In this document: positions 1-6,269 of the stretch, piece by piece
Layout: every line of letters begins with the position of its first letter
How positions within the stretch are numbered: the first letter of the stretch is position 1
NCBI GenBank assembly: GCA_031273835.1
Contig: JAISRD010000164.1
Location: forward strand, 1 to 7,946
Source of the DNA: Treponema sp.
GTDB taxonomy: Bacteria; Spirochaetota; Spirochaetia; Treponematales; Breznakiellaceae
DNA: 7,946 nt
Reading direction: 5' to 3'
Notes under the pieces: model-generated
What the model was told of the DNA's origin: nothing
Database searches by the model: none
Seen by the model: only the letters and a program-made list of their open reading frames with translations
Made by a program: the position numbers and the translations under genes

Positions 1-2
1 CC

Positions 3-1376
3 TCATGACGGGGGCTCGGCGGGCCCCTTTCCCAGGGCGGCGTTCACCTTCCATCTCCCCGAGATCATATATACCACTATAAGCAGCAGGGTCCCGGCGC
101 TGGCAACCGGGGCGCCAAGACCCACGCCGAAGGGGCCCATGTTCAGGACTACCCCGAAGATCCAGCATACCGGTACCCGCAGAACCACTGCGGAAAGCAT
201 GCTGACAATCAGGGTAAAGACCGTGTGGCCCCCGCCTATGAGGAAACCGGAGATGCAGAATATAAAGGGTATGATGAGAAAATCAAAACTAAAGGAGCGC
301 AGGTAAGTTACCCCGGCGGCAATCATCTCCGGGTCCCTGCTGAATATGGACAGTATGGGGACGGGAAAAACCTGAACCAGCACAAAGAAAAGCCAGGTAA
401 GGATGACGGAAAAACCCGTTCCTATACGGCAGGCTTCCACGGCCCTGTCCATTCTGCCCGCCCCTATGTTCTGGGCCGCCATGGCGCCTATGGAGGCGCT
501 CAGCGCCATGGTGGGCATAAAGGCAAAACTGTTGAATTTACCCACCGCCCCCACCGCGGCGGATGCGCTGACCCCGAAGAGGTTGACGATTGCCGTTAAA
601 AACAGGAAGGAAAAGCTTGTTACGGCGTTTTGCGCGCAGGTCGGAAGCCCTATCCTGAGTATATTCGCCAGCTGATCGCCGTAAATCCTAAAGGATGAAG
701 GCTTAAAATTAAAGCTGAAGCGGTTCCGTACCATATAAATGATACAGAGAAACATCGAAAGGGCCTGGGAGATCACCGTGGCCAGGGCCGCGCCGAAGGC
801 GTCCCAGTGAAAAACCGCCACGAAAACCAGATCCAGCGCTATATTCACCATACAGGCCACAAGCACAAAGTAGAAGGGTTCCCTGGAATTCCCCATGCCC
901 CGCAGTATGCCCGAGAGGGCATTGTAACCGAATATAAACACCACCCCGATTACCGTTACCGTAAGGTAGCTGTCGCTTTCCGCAAAGGCCTCCGCCGGGG
1001 TCTGAATAAGGCGGAGCAGCGGGGCCTTAAAAATCAGCATAAAAACGGTGATAAACGCCGACAGCATCAGGAGCAGCGTGATAATCGTCGCCGTTACCCG
1101 GTTTAGGGCCCCGCGGTCCTTCAGGCCCATGTACTGGCCTATAAGAACCGTGGCTCCCATACAGAGGCCGATAACCACATTGGTCAGAATAAAGGTAACC
1201 TGTCCCCCTATATTAACCCCGGACATGCTCACCGTCCCGGCAAAATTCCCCACAATCAGCATATCCGCCACGTTGTAGAGGGACTGAACCACGTTGGAGG
1301 CCAAAAAGGGCAGGGCAAAAAGCATTAATTTAACAAAAACCGGTCCCCGGGAGAGGTCATTTTCAATTTTCGGCAT
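3..1376 (-). CDS. MATE-family multidrug/Na+-coupled efflux transporter
   Basis: This is a polytopic inner-membrane protein of the MATE (MatE, NorM/DinF-like) family, which exports organic cations and drugs in exchange for Na+ or H+; the substrate cannot be told from sequence. From the ATG at 1376 it is 457 residues, the usual MATE length, and ends in a TGA at 3-5. The N-terminus (MPKIENDLSRGPVFVKL, then LPFLASNVVQSLYNVADMLIVGNF) is typical of bacterial MATE proteins. Two homologous halves, about residues 15-180 and 240-400, are rich in hydrophobic segments consistent with 12 helices. A TTG at 1400 would add eight residues, but it lies upstream of the predicted transcription start, so I prefer 1376. 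No Shine-Dalgarno precedes the ATG. It is divergent from rny and probably monocistronic at its 5' end. The family call is firm and the specificity is unknown. Confidence 0.93.
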   Translation of the reverse strand: MPKIENDLSRGPVFVKLMLFALPFLASNVVQSLYNVADMLIVGNFAGTVSMSGVNIGGQVTFILTNVVIGLCMGATVLIGQYMGLKDRGALNRVTATIITLLLMLSAFITVFMLIFKAPLLRLIQTPAEAFAESDSYLTVTVIGVVFIFGYNALSGILRGMGNSREPFYFVLVACMVNIALDLVFVAVFHWDAFGAALATVISQALSMFLCIIYMVRNRFSFNFKPSSFRIYGDQLANILRIGLPTCAQNAVTSFSFLFLTAIVNLFGVSASAAVGAVGKFNSFAFMPTMALSASIGAMAAQNIGAGRMDRAVEACRIGTGFSVILTWLFFVLVQVFPVPILSIFSRDPEMIAAGVTYLRSFSFDFLIIPFIFCISGFLIGGGHTVFTLIVSMLSAVVLRVPVCWIFGVVLNMGPFGVGLGAPVASAGTLLLIVVYMISGRWKVNAALGKGPAEPPS

Positions 1377-1382
1377 TAAATC

Positions 1383-1411
1383 AGTATACAGAACATACAA
1401 TTTTTGGACAA
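1383..1411 (-). promoter_or_regulatory. Sigma70-like promoter of the MATE gene, leaderless geometry
   Basis: On the minus strand, TTGTCC (1411-1406) and TATACT (1388-1383) are separated by 17 bases. Only six bases (GATTTA) lie between the -10 box and the ATG at 1376, so the predicted transcription start falls on the ATG itself. The absence of any purine-rich ribosome binding site fits a leaderless mRNA. This is inferred from motif match and spacing only. Confidence 0.6.
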
Positions 1412-1435
1412 TGACGGCTTTTTACGAACTTGGTA

Positions 1436-1465
1436 TTGACAAAAGTTACACAAAAGTATTATATT
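1436..1465 (+). promoter_or_regulatory. Sigma70-like promoter of rny
   Basis: A perfect TTGACA at 1436-1441 is followed after 18 bases by TATATT at 1460-1465; an overlapping TATTAT at 1457-1462 has 15-base spacing. The start would be near 1472, giving a leader of about 28 bases that contains the AAGGGG ribosome binding site. The divergent MATE promoter ends about 25 bases away, so the two share one short AT-rich control region. Confidence 0.65.
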
Positions 1466-1486
1466 TATGTCCGTTATTACAACGGT

Positions 1487-1492
1487 AAGGGG
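1487..1492 (+). promoter_or_regulatory. Ribosome binding site of rny
   Basis: AAGGGG lies seven bases before the ATG at 1500. It fixes the rny start and contrasts with the SD-less starts of neighbouring genes. Confidence 0.7.
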
Positions 1493-1499
1493 TTGAGCG

Positions 1500-3029
1500 A
1501 TGGAGTGGATACTTAGGATTATCCTCCCTCTTGCCGGGTTAACCTTAGGCTGGAGTATTAGATGGCTGTATGCCAGATTCCAACTTACAGCGTCGGAGCA
1601 GCGTGCCGACCGTATAAAACAGGATGCGATAAAAGAAGCTGAAGCCAAAAAGAAGGAAATATTTCTTGAAGCAAAAGAACAGGTTATTCGGGAACGCAAC
1701 CAGCAAGAGAGGGAAACTCGGGAACGCAGGGCTGAATTGCAGCGATATGAGCGCCGCGTTTTACAGAAAGAGGAAGCATTAGAGAAGAAGACCAATCAGG
1801 TTGAAAAGGTTGAACAGCAGGCTGTCGAAAGAAACAGGCTGTTGGACGAACGGGAGCAGGAGCTCGAAAAGGAAGAGGATCGTTACCGTAAGGAACTGGA
1901 GCGTATTTCAGGCCTTTCCGTTAACGAGGCAAAGGCGCTTATTATAGCGGATTTGGAAAATGACGCTAAACATGACGCTCTGGCGCTGATTAACAAGATA
2001 GAGCAGGAAGCCAATCTCACGGCGGAAAAGAAAGCCAGGGATATACTTGTTACCACGATTCAGCGGGTCGCCGCCGAAGTTACCGGTGACGTAACGGTTA
2101 CCACGGTAAACCTTCCCAACGACGAGATGAAAGGCCGTATCATAGGACGGGAGGGCCGTAATATACGGACCCTGGAAACCCTGACAGGGGTGGATATTAT
2201 CATAGATGATACCCCCGAAGCGGTGGTTATCTCCTGTTTTGATCCGGTCCGGCGGGAAATTGCCAAGGTCAGCCTGGAACGGCTTATAATTGATGGCCGC
2301 ATACATCCGGCCCGCATTGAAGAGGTGGTTTCCAAGGTCAGCAAGGATATTTCCCAGAAGATCTTTGAAGAGGGCGAAAAGGTCCTTTTTGACGTGGGTA
2401 TACACAATATCAGTCAGGAAGCCATACGGGCCCTGGGGCGGCTTTACTTCCGCACAAGCTACGGCCAAAGCGTGCTGTACCACTCCAAGGAAGTGGCGGT
2501 TATTGCCGGTATCCTTGCGGCGGAACTGGGGGTTAACCGGGAACTGGCCAAGCGGGGCGCCCTGCTACATGATATAGGCAAAGGCGCCGAGTCGGATTCG
2601 GATATGAACCACGCGGAAATAGGCATGGACATGGCCCGTAAAATGGGCGAGGACCCCAGGGTAATCAACGCCATTGGGAGCCACCACAATGACATAGAGC
2701 CTTCCTGCGTTGAGGCGGTGCTGGTACAAATTGCCGACGCCATCAGCGCGGCCCGTCCCGGCGCCCGGCGCGAAACCCTGGACAACTATATCAAACGGCT
2801 TGAGAACCTGGAAAACATAGCCGAAGGCTTTATCGGCGTGGACAAGGCCTACGCCATTCAGGCGGGCCGGGAACTGCGCATCATCGTCAACAACGAGGCC
2901 CTCAACGACGATCAGTCCAAAGGACTTGCCAAGGAGATTGCCAAGAAGATCGAAAACGATCTGCGCTATCCGGGGCGTATAAAGGTAACTATAATACGGG
3001 AGACCAGAATTGTGGAATATGCCCGCTGA
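1500..3029 (+). CDS. rny: Ribonuclease Y, membrane-anchored endoribonuclease
   Basis: RNase Y initiates mRNA decay and processing by single-strand endonucleolytic cleavage at the inner face of the membrane. The 509-residue protein is close to the B. subtilis enzyme (about 520) and shows the full architecture: an N-terminal membrane helix at about 3-25; a long charged coiled coil at about 30-140, rich in E, K, R and Q; a KH RNA-binding domain at about 205-265 with the GRIIGREGRNIR loop at 212-223; and an HD phosphohydrolase domain at about 323-420. The HD residues are visible as H328, the H357-D358 pair (LLHDIGK), H371, H395-H396 and D413, so the metal site looks intact. A conserved C-terminal domain follows the ADAISAARPGARR stretch at 412-424. 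It has its own promoter and SD. The next gene starts 37 bases downstream from its own promoter, though read-through from rny is possible. The identification is near certain. Confidence 0.98.
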   Translation: MEWILRIILPLAGLTLGWSIRWLYARFQLTASEQRADRIKQDAIKEAEAKKKEIFLEAKEQVIRERNQQERETRERRAELQRYERRVLQKEEALEKKTNQVEKVEQQAVERNRLLDEREQELEKEEDRYRKELERISGLSVNEAKALIIADLENDAKHDALALINKIEQEANLTAEKKARDILVTTIQRVAAEVTGDVTVTTVNLPNDEMKGRIIGREGRNIRTLETLTGVDIIIDDTPEAVVISCFDPVRREIAKVSLERLIIDGRIHPARIEEVVSKVSKDISQKIFEEGEKVLFDVGIHNISQEAIRALGRLYFRTSYGQSVLYHSKEVAVIAGILAAELGVNRELAKRGALLHDIGKGAESDSDMNHAEIGMDMARKMGEDPRVINAIGSHHNDIEPSCVEAVLVQIADAISAARPGARRETLDNYIKRLENLENIAEGFIGVDKAYAIQAGRELRIIVNNEALNDDQSKGLAKEIAKKIENDLRYPGRIKVTIIRETRIVEYAR

Positions 3030-3058
3030 TTGACTTTCACGGTCCTCCGTTATATAAT
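3030..3058 (+). promoter_or_regulatory. Near-consensus promoter in the rny/M23 spacer, leaderless geometry
   Basis: TTGACT (3030-3035) begins on the base right after the rny stop codon. It is separated by exactly 17 bases from a perfect TATAAT (3053-3058). Seven pyrimidine-only bases then lead to the ATG at 3066, so transcription is expected to start at 3065 or 3066. The bases before the ATG (CCTCCCT) resemble the anti-Shine-Dalgarno itself, so no 16S pairing is possible and a leaderless transcript is the natural reading. Confidence 0.75.
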
Positions 3059-3065
3059 CCTCCCT

Positions 3066-4067
3066 ATGACTCCTAAACGGTTGGAAAACATCTTCGTTCA
3101 AAAGGTGACTGCCGGTGCATCCTGGGTGGTGCATAGGATTGGTGATTTTTTTATGTGGATCCTTAGGGGCCTTTCCCGAACCTACACGATCATTTTAATC
3201 CCCCATTCCGAAAAACGGATGTATAATATCCGGATTTCGTTTATCACCCTGGCCCTGGCTTTTCTTATTTTCCTCGCCGCCGGCGGGGCCTTTTTCTGGT
3301 ACAGCGCCCTTACGGGAAGTTCCCGGGGTATTTTCCCCGAAAAGGACAGCCGCCTTAAGGATACGGAAATAGCCCTGGCCCAGCTTCGGGAAGAGGTAAA
3401 CCAGCTGTCCAGAACGGCCCGGAATTTTGAGGCGGTCCTTTCGGACGCCCTTTCCAGTCTGGGGGCCGACGCCTCGGCCGTCGCCTCCCAGGGCGGGGGG
3501 TCTTCTTTCTTTAACTTCAGCGGCGGCGGCGACGCCCTGCGGGAAATGGAGGATCTGCGGCAGCTTGCGGGCTATCTTTCTTCCGCGGTAGAGCCGGTTA
3601 AGGAAATCGGGGCGATTCTGGATTCCCAGAGTACGATCCTGGCGGAAATTCCCAGTACCTGGCCCGTCAGGGGCGGCATCGGCCACTTTACCACCTTTTT
3701 TGGCATAAGCCCCGATCCTTTTACCGGGGCGCCCCATATGCATACGGGGATCGACATTTCCACCTACCGTTCAGGCGACCCGGTTGTGGCCACCGCCGAC
3801 GGGCAGGTCGCGCTGCTGGCTTACGACGCCAACGGTTACGGCAATTACATTGTGGTACGGCATCAGCACGGCTTTTATACCCGCTATGCCCATCTCCTGT
3901 CCTTCCGGGTTGAAGCGGGACAGCAGGTTAAACAGGGGGAAGTAATCGGATACATCGGCAATACCGGCCGTTCCACCGGACCCCATCTCCATTACGAAGT
4001 CCATATAGGCTCGGATGTGGTGGACCCATACAAGTACCTCAATATCCGGCCCAGCCCGGTAAGGTAG
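3066..4067 (+). CDS. Membrane-anchored M23 peptidoglycan endopeptidase
   Basis: This is a LytM-type zinc endopeptidase predicted to cut peptide crosslinks in the periplasmic cell wall. From the ATG at 3066 it has 333 residues: a cytoplasmic basic N-terminus, one membrane helix at about 55-80, a coiled coil at about 92-130, a Gly/Ser-rich linker at about 143-155, and the M23 domain at about 198-325. The zinc and catalytic residues are all present: H226 and D230 (HTGID), H276 (YAH), and H307 with H309 (HLH). It therefore appears active rather than a degenerate regulator. A TTG at 3030 would extend it by 12 residues, but that codon forms the -35 box of the promoter, so I reject it. It directly precedes bactofilin with a 2-base gap. 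M23 peptidases paired with bactofilins shape cells in other bacteria, for example Csd1/CcmA in Helicobacter. The same role here is inferred. Confidence 0.93.
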   Translation: MTPKRLENIFVQKVTAGASWVVHRIGDFFMWILRGLSRTYTIILIPHSEKRMYNIRISFITLALAFLIFLAAGGAFFWYSALTGSSRGIFPEKDSRLKDTEIALAQLREEVNQLSRTARNFEAVLSDALSSLGADASAVASQGGGSSFFNFSGGGDALREMEDLRQLAGYLSSAVEPVKEIGAILDSQSTILAEIPSTWPVRGGIGHFTTFFGISPDPFTGAPHMHTGIDISTYRSGDPVVATADGQVALLAYDANGYGNYIVVRHQHGFYTRYAHLLSFRVEAGQQVKQGEVIGYIGNTGRSTGPHLHYEVHIGSDVVDPYKYLNIRPSPVR

Positions 4068-4069
4068 CC

Positions 4070-4480
4070 ATGGCAGCTCCCCGGGCAAAGAAAAAAAAGC
4101 AGAACGAATTTGTCGTCAACACCATCATCGGCCCCCATTCCTTTATCAGGGGGGAGGTGAATTCAGGCGGGTTTACCAGGGTTGACGGGTACATGAAGGG
4201 CAATCTCCACGCCGAAGGCAGGGTTGTGGTGGGGGAAAATGCCCGGATGCAGAGCAGCATTACCGGCACCGCCGTTACGGTGGGGGGAGTGGTAACGGGC
4301 AATGTACTTGCCAGCGAAAGGCTTGTGGTACTTTCCTCGGCGGTCATTCTGGGGGATATTACCACCAGACGCATAGAGGTACACGAGGGTTCCCTGGTTC
4401 ACGGCAGGATCAGGGTCTGCCAGACCGAGGAAGCGTGGAAGAGGGCCGCTTCCGAATACCAGGATAAAAGGCATGGCTGA
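4070..4480 (+). CDS. Bactofilin, polymer-forming cytoskeletal protein
   Basis: Bactofilins are beta-helical proteins that polymerise without nucleotide at the membrane and position wall enzymes. The 136-residue protein has a short basic N-terminal tail (MAAPRAKKKK). A bactofilin domain at about 16-118 follows, with repeating short beta-strand turns rich in G, V, I and N (GPHSFIRGEV, GYMKGNLHAEG, SSITGTAVTVGG, GDITTRRIEVHEG). It ends in a charged tail at about 119-136. The length is typical. The start is two bases after the M23 stop, with AAGG of that gene's 3' end (4061-4064) as a weak SD, suggesting coupled translation. Its 3' end overlaps the next gene by 8 bases. In spirochaetes a bactofilin has been linked to helical pitch (Leptospira); a similar morphogenetic job with the adjacent M23 peptidase is likely but inferred. 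Confidence 0.94.
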   Translation: MAAPRAKKKKQNEFVVNTIIGPHSFIRGEVNSGGFTRVDGYMKGNLHAEGRVVVGENARMQSSITGTAVTVGGVVTGNVLASERLVVLSSAVILGDITTRRIEVHEGSLVHGRIRVCQTEEAWKRAASEYQDKRHG

Positions 4481-4988
4481 TATTGTCTTTCCCGACGGTT
4501 CCGCCCCCCTCTTTAACCCCGGCGTCTACGGCGGGCAGCTTAACGGAGCCTCCGCCGAAGCCGGAAAGACCTCCGGTTCAAGGCCGGGCAGGGCCGCCAA
4601 AAAACGTTCCTTCAGGTCCCTCTTTGAAAAGACCGTCCCGCCGGATCTGCGGGAACTGCCCCCTTCGGAAGAATCGGTACAGCGTCTTCTGGACGAGATA
4701 CACAGCTTAGGCGACGCCCTTTCCAAACGACCCTTTCTTGAGGAAATTAAGGATTACCGGCAGGCGGTGGGGAATTTTATCCACTATGTGGTGGAGAACG
4801 GTCTTGCCATGGAAGAACATACCAGCGGCGTCAATCTCTTAAAACGCAAGAAGTTTACCCTTGTACAGGTAATTGATAAAAAGCTGGAAGATATGGCCGC
4901 GGTGATACTTAAGAATCAGGCCGGCCAGCTGGAGATACTCGCCGCCCTGGACGAAATTCACGGCCTTTTGGTGGATCTGCTGGAATGA
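4473..4988 (+). CDS. YaaR-like DUF327 family protein
   Basis: This 171-residue protein has no enzymatic motif that I recognise. Residues about 44-171 match my recollection of the YaaR/DUF327 family: a helical protein containing LLDEIHSLGDALSKRPFLEEIKDYRQAVGNFIHYVVENG, a LKRKKFTLVQVIDKKLEDMA segment, and a C-terminal LAALDEIHGLLVDLLE helix. The first 43 residues are low complexity (G, A, S, P, K) and probably disordered, making it somewhat longer than B. subtilis YaaR (about 146). The ATG at 4473 overlaps the bactofilin stop by 8 bases; AGGA at 4461-4464 can serve as SD. The gene lies 40 bases before ricT. In B. subtilis yaaR is also close to ricT, so the proximity is conserved across phyla. 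Molecular function is unknown; an accessory role with RicT is only a guess. Confidence 0.85.
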   Translation: MADIVFPDGSAPLFNPGVYGGQLNGASAEAGKTSGSRPGRAAKKRSFRSLFEKTVPPDLRELPPSEESVQRLLDEIHSLGDALSKRPFLEEIKDYRQAVGNFIHYVVENGLAMEEHTSGVNLLKRKKFTLVQVIDKKLEDMAAVILKNQAGQLEILAALDEIHGLLVDLLE

Positions 4989-5028
4989 CCGGCCTTGCGC
5001 GAATTGAAGCGCTGCGGAGTTAAAATGT

Positions 5029-5976
5029 ATGGATGAATATAAGGATATTGAAGGGGAAGAGGATATTTCCGCCCTGGAGGACAAACCGGAAGATCAAACC
5101 CTGGATACCGCCGTCATAGTCCAGGAGGGGAACTTAAACCTGGAACCCGACACCCCGGTGTACAGGCTCAGGCTTTCCTATTCAAATGAAACCTTTCTCG
5201 CGGCCTACAAGGGGGAGCCCCTCTTTCCCGGCGCCGTGGTGCTGGTTCCCACCCGTTACGGCAGGGATCTGGCCCAGGTCCTGGGCCCCGTAAAAAATAC
5301 CCAGCAGGAAATCGCCCGGATCGAAAGGCCCGCGGATCAGGCGGATCTGGACCAGGCGGAGGAAAACAGGGCTCGGGAAAACGAGGCCTTTAAGATCTGC
5401 AAAGAAAAGATAGAAGCCCACAGGCTGGAGATGAAGCTGGTTTCGGTCCATTTTCTGCTGGAGGAGGCAAAGATACTCTTCTTCTTTACCGCCGAAAGCC
5501 GGGTGGATTTCCGGGAACTGGTAAAGGACCTGGTTGCGGTATTCCACACCCGCATTGAACTGCGCCAAATCGGGGTGCGGGATGAATCCCGCGTCGTGGG
5601 GGGCCTGGGGGTCTGCGGCAGGCCCTACTGCTGCCACGTCGTTTCGGACAAACTAAAGGCCGTTTCGATCAAAATGGCAAAGGATCAAAACCTTTCCCTC
5701 ACCTCAATGAAAATTTCAGGTTCCTGCGGACGCCTGCTGTGCTGTCTGGCCTATGAACATGCCTATTACAGTGAACAGCGGAAGCTCATACCCCAGGAGG
5801 GGACCAGGCTGGCCTACGACGGGATAGGCTGGCGGGTAACGGAGGTAAATGTGGCCTGCGGGAAACTCTCTTTAAGCGGGGAAGACGGCCGTTTGCTGAC
5901 CCTTCCCTTCTGCCGTTTTGAAAAGCTTGATAATAAGTGGGTAATACGACCCGAGGAGGCCTGCTGCGCCCCCTAA
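5029..5976 (+). CDS. ricT: RicT/YaaT-like PSP1-domain protein, putative RNase Y specificity factor
   Basis: The protein has 315 residues with an acidic N-terminal extension (about 1-40) and a PSP1-family core at about 44-245. In B. subtilis, RicT acts with RicA and RicF to direct RNase Y cleavage of selected operon transcripts, and the complex carries [4Fe-4S] clusters. The diagnostic cysteines are present: CX4CC at 196, 201, 202 (GVCGRPYCC) and a second CX4CC at 233, 238, 239 (GSCGRLLCC). The LRQIGVRDESRVVGGLG segment (178-194) is also typical. The C-terminal part (about 250-310) is a small beta-rich region, and the last residues include another CC pair at 312-313, which is unusual. GGAG at 5016-5019, nine bases upstream, supports the ATG. 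It is probably the last gene of the M23-bactofilin-yaaR-ricT operon. RicA and RicF are not in this window. Family assignment is strong; the RNase Y link is inferred from homology and from rny being nearby. Confidence 0.92.
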   Translation: MDEYKDIEGEEDISALEDKPEDQTLDTAVIVQEGNLNLEPDTPVYRLRLSYSNETFLAAYKGEPLFPGAVVLVPTRYGRDLAQVLGPVKNTQQEIARIERPADQADLDQAEENRARENEAFKICKEKIEAHRLEMKLVSVHFLLEEAKILFFFTAESRVDFRELVKDLVAVFHTRIELRQIGVRDESRVVGGLGVCGRPYCCHVVSDKLKAVSIKMAKDQNLSLTSMKISGSCGRLLCCLAYEHAYYSEQRKLIPQEGTRLAYDGIGWRVTEVNVACGKLSLSGEDGRLLTLPFCRFEKLDNKWVIRPEEACCAP

Positions 5977-6026
5977 GGCCCTGCGTCCCGGCCTCTATGC
6001 TTTTCTGCCTTTCCTCGTCGCTTACC

Positions 6027-6185
6027 TTATCCATCGCCTATAATGTCGCCGATATCCTTTCCTATCACTTCCGGCCTTACATCGAAGGCCTGGACGATTT
6101 CGGCCCCCTTCTCGTAGACATAACGCATGGTATAGACCGACATCTTGCCGCATCCGTACTGGGCGATCCGTAATTTTCTGTTCAT
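6027..6185 (-). pseudogene. 5' remnant of a diaminopentanoate dehydrogenase-like NAD(P)-binding enzyme
   Basis: An ATG at 6185 opens a 52-residue frame ending in TAA at 6029-6027. The peptide (MNRKLRIAQYGCGKMSVYT, then MRYVYEKGAEIVQAFDVRPEVIGKDIGDIIG) reads as the first beta-alpha-beta of a Rossmann fold. The dinucleotide loop is GCGKM, and D at about 35 ends the second strand. It closely resembles N-termini of 2,4-diaminopentanoate dehydrogenases and related dihydrodipicolinate reductase-like proteins, which run to about 350 residues. Nothing in the 50 bases to the ricT stop, in any frame, continues the fold, so most of the gene is missing. An intact SD (AAGGA at 6200-6196, ten bases upstream) and a TATAAT (6225-6220) remain. 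That suggests 3' truncation by deletion rather than a chance ORF. A functional small protein is possible but less likely. Enzyme subfamily is from recall. Confidence 0.6.
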
Positions 6186-6195
6186 ATAGAGTAAG

Positions 6196-6225
6196 TCCTT
6201 AAAGATTGAATTTGCCTTGATTATA
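6196..6225 (-). promoter_or_regulatory. -10 box and ribosome binding site of the truncated gene
   Basis: On the minus strand a perfect TATAAT (6225-6220) lies 34 bases before the ATG at 6185, and AAGGA (6200-6196) lies ten bases before it. A -35 box is not convincing (TTGTAA would need 19-base spacing). The signals look like those of a once-expressed gene, and may still drive a short transcript. Confidence 0.4.
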
Positions 6226-6257
6226 CCACAGAGTATAGCATTTTTTACAAAAAACAT

Positions 6258-6263
6258 TAAAAT
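6258..6263 (+). promoter_or_regulatory. Possible leaderless -10 box of ymdB
   Basis: TAAAAT ends six bases before the ymdB ATG at 6270, the same geometry as three other genes in the window, and no SD is present in the AT-rich run upstream. No good -35 exists at 16-18 bases upstream. An alternative is TTGCCT (6212-6217), 16 bases, TATAGC (6234-6239), which would give a leader of about 24 bases lacking an SD. Confidence 0.35.
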
Positions 6264-6269
6264 TATTCC

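Noticed and set aside
1377..1400. TTG at 1400 as the MATE start
   Set aside because: It has no SD, lies upstream of the predicted transcription start, and adds residues not typical of the family, whereas MPKIENDL begins cleanly.
1908..2483. Long leftward frames antisense to rny, and similar long frames opposite M23, ricT and ymdB
   Set aside because: They lack SD sequences and recognisable domains, and lie fully opposite well-conserved genes, as expected from the codon bias.
3030..3065. TTG at 3030 as the M23 peptidase start, giving 345 residues
   Set aside because: The codon is part of a strong -35 box, the added 12 residues show no conserved feature, and a mapped-looking promoter places the transcript start at the ATG at 3066.
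5956..5995. GAGGCC...GGCCTC inverted repeat over the ricT 3' end as a terminator
   Set aside because: The six-base stem has a loop of about 28 bases, and the downstream T content is interrupted; this is easily expected by chance in GC-rich sequence.
5786..6034. Leftward 82-codon frame continuing past the dehydrogenase stump (MDKVSDEERQ...)
   Set aside because: It mostly lies antisense to ricT, has an arginine/proline-rich shadow composition and no SD, and does not continue the Rossmann fold, so a simple frameshift does not explain the truncation.
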